NCBI GenBank assembly: GCA_002428905.1
Contig: DIYD01000282.1
Coordinates: 944-11,730 of the forward strand
Length of the DNA stretch: 10,787 nt
Source: Bacteroidetes bacterium UBA6063
GTDB lineage: Bacteria; Bacteroidota; Bacteroidia; NS11-12g; UBA9320
Direction: 5' to 3'
How positions within the stretch are numbered: position 1 is the first letter of the stretch; each line of letters opens with the position of its first letter. Of this stretch, positions 1 through 7,256 are shown piece by piece. The notes beneath the pieces are model-generated. The model had not been told where the DNA came from, did no database searches, and was given only the letters and a program-made list of their open reading frames with translations. The position numbers and the translations under genes were made by a program.

Positions 1-51
1 CGATCTCTCGCCCCCCAGACGAGCACTTTAACCGGACTAAGCTACCACCCG
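1..51 (-). tRNA. tRNA-Pro, anticodon GGG (partial; 3' part lies beyond the window)
   Basis: Read on the minus strand from position 51, the sequence folds as the first two thirds of a tRNA. It has acceptor strand CGGGTGG, then TA, then a 4-bp D-stem (G-U, C-G, U-A, U-A) with A14 and the invariant GG in the D-loop. The 5-bp anticodon stem CTCGT/GCGAG closes a 7-base loop CTGGGGG. The anticodon is GGG (positions 14-16), which decodes proline codons CCC and CCU. A C at position 1 is typical of bacterial tRNA-Pro. The T-arm and 3' acceptor strand fall outside the window, so pairing of the acceptor stem cannot be checked. Only 7 bp separate it from the pheS stop codon on the same strand. Confidence 0.9.
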
Positions 52-58
52 TTACCTT

Positions 59-1078
59 TTATCCTAACGATTTAAACTGCTCCAGGAAGCGTATATCGTT
101 CTCAAATAAGGTTCTTATATCCTTTATGCCATACTGGAACATGGCAATACGTTCTACCCCCATACCGAAGGCAAAACCACTGTATTTCTCCGTATCAATT
201 CCACAGTTCTTAAGCACATTCACATCTACCATGCCACAACCAAGTATTTCTAGCCATCCTGTACCCTTGGTAAGTCTGTAATCCTCTTCTGTTGCTGTTC
301 CCAAATAAATATCCATTTCAGCACTTGGCTCAGTAAATGGAAAATAACTCGGTCGGAATCTTACCTTGGTTTTCTCACCAAAAAATTGCTGCACAAAAAG
401 AAACAACGTCTGTTTCAAGTCTGCAAAAGAAACGCCTTCATCAATATATAACCCTTCGATTTGATGGAAGAAACTGTTTGATCGTGCACTTATTGCTTCA
501 TTTCTATACACCCTTCCCGGGGATATGGTGCGGATAGGAGGATCTTCATTCTCCATTACCCTTACCTGAACCGAAGAAGTATGTGTTCGTAGTGAGATGT
601 CTTTATCTATGAAAAAAGTATCCTGCATATCTCTTGCAGGATGGTTTTCTGGGAAGTTTAACGCACTGAAATTATGCCAGTCATCTTCAATCTCTGGTCC
701 TTCAGAAATAGAAAAACCCATCTGCTTGAAGATATCGATCATATTATTTTGAACGATGGATAAGGGATGTCTGCTTCCTTGTGAAACGTTAACACCAGGC
801 AGTGTTTTATCATACTTCACTTCCTCCCCCACACTTTCCTCAACTACCTCTTTTCTCTCATCGAACTTACCTTGAGCTGATTGCTTCAATTGATTTAACA
901 ATTGACCAACCTCTCTCTTTTCCTCGTTTGGTATTTCCTTAAACGCATTGAACAATTCTGTGAGCTCACCTTTCTTGGTAAGAAATTTTAAACGAAACTC
1001 TTCCAACTCTTTCGCTGTTTCGATTTGAATGTCTTCAATTCGTTGTTTCGTTTCCTGAATAAGCTCTTTTATGTTCAT
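59..1078 (-). CDS. pheS: Phenylalanyl-tRNA synthetase alpha subunit
   Basis: This is the catalytic alpha subunit of the alpha2-beta2 phenylalanyl-tRNA synthetase, which attaches phenylalanine to tRNA-Phe in the cytoplasm. At 339 residues it has the usual length. Residues 1 to about 85 are the charged, coiled-coil N-terminal arm that in this family contacts tRNA. The class II core follows: motif 2 around residues 183-210 (RTISPGRVYRNE, then FFHQIEG), the FRPSYFPFTEPSAE segment at 241-254, and motif 3 at about 300-313 (GFAFGMGVERIAM). The alanine of GFAFG (residue 303) corresponds to the residue that sets the size of the Phe pocket in E. coli PheS (Ala294), so specificity looks normal. The beta subunit gene pheT is not in the window, which is common in this phylum. 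A -7-like promoter box lies directly upstream, and tRNA-Pro follows 7 bp after the stop. Confidence 0.97.
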   Translation of the reverse strand: MNIKELIQETKQRIEDIQIETAKELEEFRLKFLTKKGELTELFNAFKEIPNEEKREVGQLLNQLKQSAQGKFDERKEVVEESVGEEVKYDKTLPGVNVSQGSRHPLSIVQNNMIDIFKQMGFSISEGPEIEDDWHNFSALNFPENHPARDMQDTFFIDKDISLRTHTSSVQVRVMENEDPPIRTISPGRVYRNEAISARSNSFFHQIEGLYIDEGVSFADLKQTLFLFVQQFFGEKTKVRFRPSYFPFTEPSAEMDIYLGTATEEDYRLTKGTGWLEILGCGMVDVNVLKNCGIDTEKYSGFAFGMGVERIAMFQYGIKDIRTLFENDIRFLEQFKSLG

Positions 1079-1502
1079 CGAGGCAAAAATACTTCAGTTT
1101 TAAAAATTGATTGGCTTTAAATCTGTTTTAGACAGAAGTAAAAAAATATAATTTTAAAAAGATTCTTATTTCTTTATTAAGTGCTGTGGATTCGTGGATA
1201 AGTGATTTACATTTCCTTGACATTTATATAAACCACAAATAATTCACATTTCAATTTTCTTTGGAAACCAAGGATAATGCAAGGGCTCTTTTCATTATTG
1301 TGGAAATAACTACCTGTTTAAACAATTAAGTGTTAATATCTCTTTTACACAAGCAAGCAAAAGTGTAGTGGGAAAACTCAATTAAAAATAGGCCGTTGTA
1401 CACATGGAACATGAAAGCTTTCTTAGCCGAAAGGCTTATTAACAGAAATACTGCTAAATATTAACATTTTTAAAAATTTATAAGTTGTTGATATTCAACT
1501 GA
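1079..1502. other. AT-rich gene-free spacer between the Ig-like lipoprotein gene and pheS, with DnaA-box-like 9-mers
   Basis: No credible gene is seen in this 424-bp stretch on either strand. It is strongly AT-rich, with A/T runs at 1139-1160 and 1456-1482. Compared with the DnaA box TTATCCACA, an 8/9 match lies at 1193-1201 (minus strand, TTATCCACG). It directly abuts a 7/9 match at 1185-1193, so GTGGAT repeats at 8-bp spacing. Further 7/9 matches are at 1229-1237, 1240-1248, 1299-1307, 1343-1351 and 1396-1404. It also contains the likely pheS promoter. A small hairpin with AGCC/GGCT arms and a GAAA loop lies at 1425-1436, with no T-tract. Its role as an origin is inference. Confidence 0.5.
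1084..1091 (-). promoter_or_regulatory. Candidate -7 promoter element of pheS (TATTTTTG)
   Basis: On the minus strand the octamer TATTTTTG fits TAnnTTTG, the -7 consensus of the Bacteroidota primary sigma factor. It ends 5 bases before the pheS ATG, so transcription would start at or very near the start codon and leave essentially no 5' leader. No clear -33 TTTG was found at the expected spacing, so this rests on the -7 element alone. Confidence 0.45.
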
Positions 1503-3101
1503 TTATTTTATTATAATGGAAATATCTTTGGTTTTCCATTTTGGTCGTACTTCTATGGTGGATTTTAGTCGCCAAATTGGTTCATTTTGAATATTTTTTA
1601 GATAATCAGAGCCAGACCATATCAAATCGGCATTCTTATCTTCAAAAATATACGCGTTGTATTTGCCAGGTTTAAGGTATTTGTATGTTATAACAGTATC
1701 TGAGGAAATAGTATGTGACTGAATAATGGATGATTTTCCTTCTTTAACCAAATGAAGAACAAATGTGTTGGGTGATTCTGAAGAATCCTTGAATTTAACG
1801 GACAGATCAATTTCTCCTGTTTTTGAGCTTTCAATTATTGAGAAGTGAAGACAATCTAAGTGGTTGTTCAAACCATTTTCATAGGTTATGGCCTTTTCTT
1901 TCAACTCAAGTATATAAGGATGTCCTTCTTTAAATGCCCCAAAAACATCCAGGTTAAACGCATCATTTTTTATGATGGTGTCAATGGATACCTGTGTGCT
2001 ATCAAACATATCTGTTAGTATAAAGGCAGAAGATTTGGTTTTAAGAAGGGGATAAGAAGTGGCCAGTATAAGGGGTTTATTAGGCACAAGGTCGTGTTGT
2101 TTGGGATGAATATGTGTTGTATGTGATTTAAGATTGGAATCTACCTGAGTAGTCAGTACTCTATTGAATGTATCTAGACTCACGTTGAATGTTATACTAT
2201 CCACCATGGTACTAGAACTAAAGAGATAAATACTATCTCTTGCAGTATTTAAACGATACAGTACGTTTTGATTCTTATACATGCTTTGAGGACTGGTTAT
2301 GGCTGGTATAATATTCTCCTTTAACGGTTGATTGAGATGTATGGCGAAAACGTTTTTATACTTCTGTTTTAGAGAATTAATAATTAATGGTTTAGGACTG
2401 ATAAATTTTGAAAGGTAAATCTCGTGGTTAGAGCTATTGGCAGAAATGGACTGTTGTTTGAACCCAACACGTTCATCCAGGTCTAATTTGTTGTTATTAT
2501 TATCATCTTTAATAGCGTAGAGATAGAAGTTGGTATCACTAATATGAGAGAATTTGAACCTGCCAGATTTGTCTGTTACACTAATGTAATAAGGTGTTTC
2601 TTTAAGCAGTTGACTATCCTTATCTTGAAGGTATAATAGTACTTTACAGTCTTCAATGGGCGAGTTGTCGAAGGCATCTTTAACAAAACCACTTATGATA
2701 GAAGTATCCAATTGACTTCCGGTTGAGAAGACCAAACGCAGATCTTTGGTTTTATTATTTTCCGTTAAATCAGCAATGGAATTGCCAAAATAAAACTGGT
2801 ATGTCGTATTGGTTTTTAATGTATCTGTGAGCTTTAAGGTTAGATTTTTCCCCTTTATAACCGGTTTTAAAGGATAGGTTAATGGAGGAGAGATAATAAG
2901 ATTGGTATTCAAATTATTTAAGGAAAAATACTCATCGAAGGTGAGATTAATAGTTTGGGTATTGACATTTAATGCGGCGCTATCCGGGTTACTGGTAACT
3001 AACTTTGGTGGTGTGGTGTCTTTATCTCCACCTGGTGGAACATCCACCGTCGCACAAGAAATTAAAAGCAGTAAAACAGAGAAAAGGCTCAGGTTTTTCA
3101 T
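1503..3101 (-). CDS. Ig-like (Big_5) domain lipoprotein
   Basis: This is a predicted outer-envelope lipoprotein of 532 residues with no known biochemical role. Residues 1-15 are a short signal peptide ending in the lipobox LISC, with the acylated cysteine at residue 16. Next comes a PPGGDKDTTPP segment leading into a bacterial Ig-like domain of the Big_5 type (about 29-128; LTFDEYF at 53-59, ending in LRLVFSTG). A carboxypeptidase-regulatory-like beta fold follows at about 135-200 (SGFVKDAFDNSPIEDCKVLLY). Two Asp/Asn-rich loops, KDDNNNNKLDLDERVGF near 198-214 and FEDKNADLIWSGSDY near the C terminus, resemble calcium-binding loops and recur in this family. The start codon overlaps the mnmG stop as ATGA, so translation is probably coupled to mnmG. 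Related lipoproteins are common in Bacteroidota. The domain calls rest on recognised patterns, not on a search. Confidence 0.85.
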   Translation of the reverse strand: MKNLSLFSVLLLLISCATVDVPPGGDKDTTPPKLVTSNPDSAALNVNTQTINLTFDEYFSLNNLNTNLIISPPLTYPLKPVIKGKNLTLKLTDTLKTNTTYQFYFGNSIADLTENNKTKDLRLVFSTGSQLDTSIISGFVKDAFDNSPIEDCKVLLYLQDKDSQLLKETPYYISVTDKSGRFKFSHISDTNFYLYAIKDDNNNNKLDLDERVGFKQQSISANSSNHEIYLSKFISPKPLIINSLKQKYKNVFAIHLNQPLKENIIPAITSPQSMYKNQNVLYRLNTARDSIYLFSSSTMVDSITFNVSLDTFNRVLTTQVDSNLKSHTTHIHPKQHDLVPNKPLILATSYPLLKTKSSAFILTDMFDSTQVSIDTIIKNDAFNLDVFGAFKEGHPYILELKEKAITYENGLNNHLDCLHFSIIESSKTGEIDLSVKFKDSSESPNTFVLHLVKEGKSSIIQSHTISSDTVITYKYLKPGKYNAYIFEDKNADLIWSGSDYLKNIQNEPIWRLKSTIEVRPKWKTKDISIIIK

Positions 3102-4960
3102 CGCCCAAAGTAAACCAATAAAACAGATATATCAGAAGGACTTACTCCACTAATACGTGATGCTTGTCCAATTGTTTTTGGCCGAATACTTGAGAGCTTT
3201 TCAACGGCTTCAGAAGATAGAGAAGACAACTTACTGTAATCAAAATCTGGTTTAATAATAAGGTGTTCAAAACGGTTGAGTTTATCTGCCATTTCTTTTT
3301 CCTTTTCTATATAGCCATGATATTTTATCAATATTTCAGCCTGTTCTTTCACTTCATTGGAGTAGGAGCTAAGTGTATTGGCACACGTAGGAAGCACATC
3401 GAAGTCTGTTGTATGAAGCTGAGGGCGACTAAGCAGCTTCTTAAACTTATGTTTTTGATCCACCGAGGAAGTACCTTTTGATTCTAGAACTGGGTTTATT
3501 TCATTCGGGGGTATACTTGTGTTTTCGATATACTTTAATAAGCGTTCAAGATCTTCTTTTTTAGAAAGGTAGGACTGGTATCTATCTTCGGTTACAAGAC
3601 CAATGTCGTACCCTTTTTGAGTAAGACGACTATCCGCATTATCCTGGCGAAGTAAAATGCGATACTCGGCGCGTGAAGTGAACATACGATAAGGTTCTTG
3701 CGTACCCTTATTTATTAAATCGTCGATGAGAACTCCTATGTATGCTTCTGCACGAGACAGAATAAACTCGGGTAGTGCGTTAATTGTCATATGAGCGTTA
3801 ATTCCTGCCATAAGTCCCTGACAGGCAGCTTCTTCGTAACCAGTGGTTCCATTAATTTGTCCGGCAAAGAACAGGTTTTTAACGCGTTTGGTTTCCAGGT
3901 TTAGGTTTAATTGGGTAGGAGGGAAGAAGTCGTATTCAATGGCATAACCAGGACGGAATATTTTGGCGTTTTCAAAACCGGGGATTTGTTGTAACGCTTC
4001 TATTTGAATGTCTGCAGGTAGGGAAGTTGAAAAACCATTTACATAGATTTCAACGGTATCCCAACCTTCGGGTTCGACAAAGATTTGGTGTCGATCGCGT
4101 TCTGCAAATCGGTTGATTTTGTCTTCTATACTTGGACAATACCGAGGACCAAGACTTTTTATCGTTCCATTGAACATAGGACTATCGTTAAAGCCTTTCT
4201 GCAAGGTTTTATGAACTTCGGGATTTGTATAGGTGATATAGCAACTACGTTGTTTAGTCAACGGTGTGTTGGTGAGGTAGGAGAAGGAAGAAGGGTATTC
4301 ATCGCCTTTCTGTTCTTCCATTTTGCTATAGTCTAGTGTTCTTCCATCAATTCGTGGAGGGGTACCGGTTTTCATACGGCCAGCTTCGAAGCCGAGGTCA
4401 ACCAATTGTTCCGTGATTCCAGTGGATGCGCGTTCTGCCATACGGCCACCGCCAAACTGATTGCGACCAATATGGATGAGTCCGTTCATGAATGTCCCAC
4501 TGGTGAGCACCACGGACTTGGCAGAGAAAGTAAAACCCATAGCCGTTTTTACTCCGGTTACGGTATTGTTGTCTAACAGTAACTCAGACACCATATCCTG
4601 GAATAGAGAAATATTCGGGTTTTGTTCAATCACATCCCTCCAGTATTGTGAGAATAGCAAGCGGTCATTTTGAGTACGGGGGCTCCACATAGCAGCACCT
4701 TTCGATTTATTCAGCATGCGGAATTGTATGGCGGACTTGTCGGAGATAATTCCACTCATACCACCGAGTGCGTCAATTTCACGAACGATTTGACCTTTGG
4801 CGACACCACCCATAGCAGGGTTACATGACATTTTTGCAATGGCCTCCATGTTCATGGTTACTAACAACACATTACTGCCGAGTTGGGCCGCAGCGTGGGC
4901 AGCTTCGCACCCTGCGTGTCCGGCACCAACCACGATTACATCATATTTTCCGTGTTCCAT
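3098..4960 (-). CDS. mnmG: tRNA uridine-5-carboxymethylaminomethyl(34) synthesis protein MnmG (GidA)
   Basis: This FAD-dependent enzyme works with the GTPase MnmE to build the carboxymethylaminomethyl group at C5 of the wobble uridine (U34) in certain tRNAs, using methylene-tetrahydrofolate. The protein has 620 residues, the normal length. The FAD-binding Rossmann motif VGAGHAGCEAA is at 11-21. The conserved SCNPAMGGVAKGQ is at 45-57, and GPRYCPSIEDK at 271-281 carries the family's catalytic cysteine (C275). The second FAD contact FAGQINGTTGYEEA is at 366-379, and TSRAEYR at 428-434. The C-terminal helical domain (about 550-620) binds tRNA and MnmE in the family. It follows ybeY after 20 bp that contain a parS-like palindrome and no Shine-Dalgarno sequence, and it overlaps the next gene by 4 bp. 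gidA is often close to the replication origin in bacteria. Confidence 0.97.
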   Translation of the reverse strand: MEHGKYDVIVVGAGHAGCEAAHAAAQLGSNVLLVTMNMEAIAKMSCNPAMGGVAKGQIVREIDALGGMSGIISDKSAIQFRMLNKSKGAAMWSPRTQNDRLLFSQYWRDVIEQNPNISLFQDMVSELLLDNNTVTGVKTAMGFTFSAKSVVLTSGTFMNGLIHIGRNQFGGGRMAERASTGITEQLVDLGFEAGRMKTGTPPRIDGRTLDYSKMEEQKGDEYPSSFSYLTNTPLTKQRSCYITYTNPEVHKTLQKGFNDSPMFNGTIKSLGPRYCPSIEDKINRFAERDRHQIFVEPEGWDTVEIYVNGFSTSLPADIQIEALQQIPGFENAKIFRPGYAIEYDFFPPTQLNLNLETKRVKNLFFAGQINGTTGYEEAACQGLMAGINAHMTINALPEFILSRAEAYIGVLIDDLINKGTQEPYRMFTSRAEYRILLRQDNADSRLTQKGYDIGLVTEDRYQSYLSKKEDLERLLKYIENTSIPPNEINPVLESKGTSSVDQKHKFKKLLSRPQLHTTDFDVLPTCANTLSSYSNEVKEQAEILIKYHGYIEKEKEMADKLNRFEHLIIKPDFDYSKLSSLSSEAVEKLSSIRPKTIGQASRISGVSPSDISVLLVYFGR

Positions 4961-4967
4961 AATTAGT

Positions 4968-4981
4968 GTTCCACGTGGAAC
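4968..4981. other. parS-like ParB-binding site 1 (perfect palindrome)
   Basis: GTTCCACGTGGAAC is a perfect 14-bp palindrome. With its flanking T on the left it reads TGTTCCACGTGGAAC, a close match to the widely conserved parS consensus TGTTNCACGTGAAACA. It fills most of the ybeY-mnmG gap and shares its last base with the ybeY stop codon. parS is the loading site for the ParB CTPase that spreads and recruits SMC and ParA near the origin. An identical 14-mer lies 840 bp away. ParB binding is inferred from sequence. Confidence 0.75.
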
Positions 4982-5394
4982 TATTTAATCGCCAAATAAT
5001 GATTTTCCATGTTTCGCATGTGTTGCTTTTCTTCATCCGACGCGTCGTTCAGACCGGTTAAATGCAGAAGACCATGCACCATTACTCGTTTTAATTCGTG
5101 TGCAAAGGTAGTATTAAAGTGACTGGAATTTTCTTTGACTCGTTCAAGACTGATATATAATTCCGCTTCCATGGGTTCTTGAGTGTTGTCACGCAGGTCG
5201 AAGGTGATTATATCCGTGAAATAGTCGTGATTTAAAGCAGATTTGTTGAGGTCCAGAAGAAATTGATCTGAGCAGAAAACATAGGATATCTCCTTCAAAG
5301 CAGAAAACAGTTCGGTAGAACACCTAGTAATCCAGCGATCTATATTCTCAAAGTGTTCCGGTTGATGAACCTCGTGGAAAGTATATGAAATCAT
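4981..5394 (-). CDS. ybeY: Endoribonuclease YbeY / rRNA maturation factor
   Basis: YbeY is a metal-dependent endoribonuclease involved in 16S rRNA 3'-end maturation and ribosome quality control. The 137-residue protein has the family's NxxTD-type segment (DYFTDIITFD, 57-66) and the metal-site region HELKRVMVHGLLHLTGLND (99-117). Metal ligands H107 and H111 of the HGxLHLxGYDH motif are present. The third ligand position, usually His, reads Asp (D117, in GLND); from memory, many Bacteroidota YbeY proteins have a GYKD-type sequence here, so this looks like a lineage variant rather than damage. Its ATG shares one base with the stop of the upstream gene (TAATG), indicating translational coupling. 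mnmG follows after 20 bp. Confidence 0.93.
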   Translation of the reverse strand: MISYTFHEVHQPEHFENIDRWITRCSTELFSALKEISYVFCSDQFLLDLNKSALNHDYFTDIITFDLRDNTQEPMEAELYISLERVKENSSHFNTTFAHELKRVMVHGLLHLTGLNDASDEEKQHMRNMENHYLAIK

Positions 5395-7082
5395 TATCGT
5401 ATAACGCGTACAGTTCCTGATAAACGGTGTTTGTTTCCGTTTAAGTCATACAAAAGTATATCATATAAATAGATACCGAGAGGAATAAACACTTCATTTG
5501 ATTCTACGGACCATCCTGTCGTTATATCGGTGGTACTAAAGATTTGTTGTCCCCAACGGTTGTATATGTTCATTACGGCATTTTCTGTGTCTAGTGAGTT
5601 GCCATAAACGCGAAACGTGTGGTTCTCTGAAAGCGGGTTTAGTGCATTGGGTACATAGAACCGTGGCTCTCTCCTGGCACAAGCCTCATTTGATCGGGAG
5701 GTCTTACTGAAGTCGTAAATATTCTGATTTTCAACGGCTTCGACATAAAAGCAAACCTGGGTGGTGTCCGTGTTTCGGTAGGACAATTCAGAGGTGGAAG
5801 ACAAATTGTTCCACGTGGAACCATCGTAACCGTAAACCAAATACTCGGAAACATTACCATCCCAATTGGCGTAATCGTTCCAGGTTAACACATCTTCTTC
5901 AATAGATAAAACAATATTGTTTCCTGTCTGTGAGGTTGAGGTTTCACCATAACAGGGAGCAAAGGTGCGTACCTGATATACACTAATATCGCTTGCAACA
6001 TCCGTTGAATTATCGACCCATTCATAAAACGCATTTCCAATGCTAAGTTGCTTGTTTCCAACGACCGACCCAGTAGAAGTATTGTACAACACCGCACTAT
6101 CAGTTAAGCCGAGATTTTCAATATATACTTCGATCGACAATTCCTTGTTTCCAGTATTTGTTACACGTGAGAGGTAATTAACATTGGGCAAAATGGGCTG
6201 ATTCAGTTTTTCACACAAAACGTTGGAACTTGAACTTATTCCAAAAGCATTACGTGCCCGAACAAAATAACAAGCACTATCACCAAACTGAATATCAGAA
6301 TCGTCATAGGTTTGGTTTACACCACCAAGCGTCGTAATAGGAGAAAAAGCACCGCCGTTAATTGAGCGGTAAATCTGCTGATTATCAACGGCCCACCCTT
6401 CATAAGTTGTCCAACTTAAGCTGTTGGTTTTTGTACATGAATCCAGCTGGAGTGACATAATCATAGGTTTGTGTGCTGCAGATATGGGAGAGAATAGATC
6501 GCAGCTATCAAACACAGCTAGTGTATATCTCCCGATTGAACTAAAATTTTGATAATCAACGATAAATGAGGTTTCAACCGTGTCTCCAATTCTACTGTTG
6601 GTGTTGTTTTCACGTTTGTATATTCGGTACCCTTTTGTATCCGGTGCTGCATTTGGTCGCCAACCAGCAATGAGCTGTTGTGTTGCTACATCAAAACTGA
6701 TGGAGTCGAATGGAGAAATGGACGGAGGGTCAGAATCAACCGTAATCGTATTCGACTGTGCCGTATCTGTACCATTGCACTTAAATCGGGTTTCAAAATA
6801 GAAAGACCAGGTTGTGCTTATGGAAGGCAACTTAAAACTGATACTATTCGCACCGAACGTGGATTCGGTATACAGGTGCTTATAGTTGGTGCCCGTTTCG
6901 GACCCATAAATGTGGTGCTCTACAAACGAGCCACAGGCATCCGAAATAGAAGAATATTCAATAGTTACAATGCTATCGTTGTAATTCAAACAGGCACGAA
7001 AAAGCCTTGGTGCACTGGTAAGAGCACCAGCCGTTTGAACACATAACGACAGGAGTAATATGAATAGGGTACGGGTCAGCAC
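5394..7082 (-). CDS. T9SS-secreted fibronectin type III-like protein with type B (CHU_C) sorting domain
   Basis: This is a predicted secreted or surface protein of unknown substrate. Its last ~88 residues (FYVPNALNP, MNIYNRWGQQIF, PLGIYLYDILLYD, then GTVRVIR) are the gliding-motility-associated C-terminal domain that targets proteins to the type IX secretion system (type B). The middle is beta-rich, with repeated fibronectin type III-like segments (for example PNAAPDTKGYRIYKR and WAVDNQQIYRSINGG). The frame is open up to an ATG at 7247, but that start would put about 55 residues ahead of the only signal peptide. A GTG at 7082 gives MLTRTLFILLLSLCVQTAGA, a good Sec signal, and is preferred here (562 residues); the 617-residue form from 7247 and an ATG at 7173 remain possible. 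It is first in the ybeY-mnmG operon, and a parS-like site lies inside it. Confidence 0.82.
   Translation of the reverse strand: MLTRTLFILLLSLCVQTAGALTSAPRLFRACLNYNDSIVTIEYSSISDACGSFVEHHIYGSETGTNYKHLYTESTFGANSISFKLPSISTTWSFYFETRFKCNGTDTAQSNTITVDSDPPSISPFDSISFDVATQQLIAGWRPNAAPDTKGYRIYKRENNTNSRIGDTVETSFIVDYQNFSSIGRYTLAVFDSCDLFSPISAAHKPMIMSLQLDSCTKTNSLSWTTYEGWAVDNQQIYRSINGGAFSPITTLGGVNQTYDDSDIQFGDSACYFVRARNAFGISSSSNVLCEKLNQPILPNVNYLSRVTNTGNKELSIEVYIENLGLTDSAVLYNTSTGSVVGNKQLSIGNAFYEWVDNSTDVASDISVYQVRTFAPCYGETSTSQTGNNIVLSIEEDVLTWNDYANWDGNVSEYLVYGYDGSTWNNLSSTSELSYRNTDTTQVCFYVEAVENQNIYDFSKTSRSNEACARREPRFYVPNALNPLSENHTFRVYGNSLDTENAVMNIYNRWGQQIFSTTDITTGWSVESNEVFIPLGIYLYDILLYDLNGNKHRLSGTVRVIR
5808..5821. 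other. parS-like ParB-binding site 2 (perfect palindrome, intragenic)
   Basis: This is a second exact copy of GTTCCACGTGGAAC, again preceded by T (TGTTCCACGTGGAACC). It lies inside the T9SS-protein gene, where it encodes Gly-Ser-Thr-Trp-Asn within the segment YDGSTWNNL. Two exact copies of a 14-bp palindrome in 854 bp are very unlikely by chance, which strengthens the parS reading of both. Confidence 0.75.
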
Positions 7083-7086
7083 GTGA

Positions 7087-7181
7087 ATAAAAACGTTAAA
7101 CCAATTACAAATGTTGTGAAAATCAGCGAATTCAAGGAGAATGCGGGGTTTTATGATGTTAGTATTACGCATAAAAACGTT
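7087..7181. repeat. 11-bp direct repeat ATAAAAACGTT (7087-7097 and 7171-7181)
   Basis: ATAAAAACGTT occurs twice, 84 bp apart (about eight helical turns), in the region between the divergently read T9SS-protein and pseudouridine synthase genes. On the minus strand each copy reads AACGTTTTTAT. One ends 4 bases before the GTG start at 7082, and the other runs into the ATG at 7173. The pair could be operator-like sites or a small local duplication; nothing in the sequence decides between these. Confidence 0.4.
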
Positions 7182-7256
7182 CAGGAATGTCGACATATAC
7201 GTACTTTCATCGACGAATGCGTTGAAAAGACGTAAGAAACAGGCCATGGAACGTAT

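Noticed and set aside
1251..1295. A 14-codon minus-strand reading frame (MKRALALSLVSKEN) upstream of pheS that might be an attenuator leader peptide
   Set aside because: It contains no phenylalanine codons, lies about 170 bp from pheS, and no terminator/antiterminator pair is visible.
1398..1413. TGTTCCATGTGTACA (minus strand) as a third parS site
   Set aside because: The left arm matches, but the centre and right arm are broken (about 12/16 to the palindrome), so it is too weak to call.
1413..1436. Palindrome GAAAGCTTTC and the AGCC-GAAA-GGCT hairpin as a terminator for the lipoprotein gene
   Set aside because: The stem is only 4 bp and neither strand has a T-tract right after it.
5639..6097. 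Minus-strand frames of 73 and 70 codons
   Set aside because: They lie in another frame inside the T9SS-protein gene and resemble no protein family.
6580..7046. Plus-strand open frames of 73 and 122 codons
   Set aside because: They are antisense to the T9SS-protein gene, which has clear domain and sorting-signal support; their translations show no recognisable domain.
7075..7090. CACGTG at 7080-7085 as another parS core
   Set aside because: The flanks do not match the parS arms, and a bare hexamer is expected a few times in 10.8 kb.
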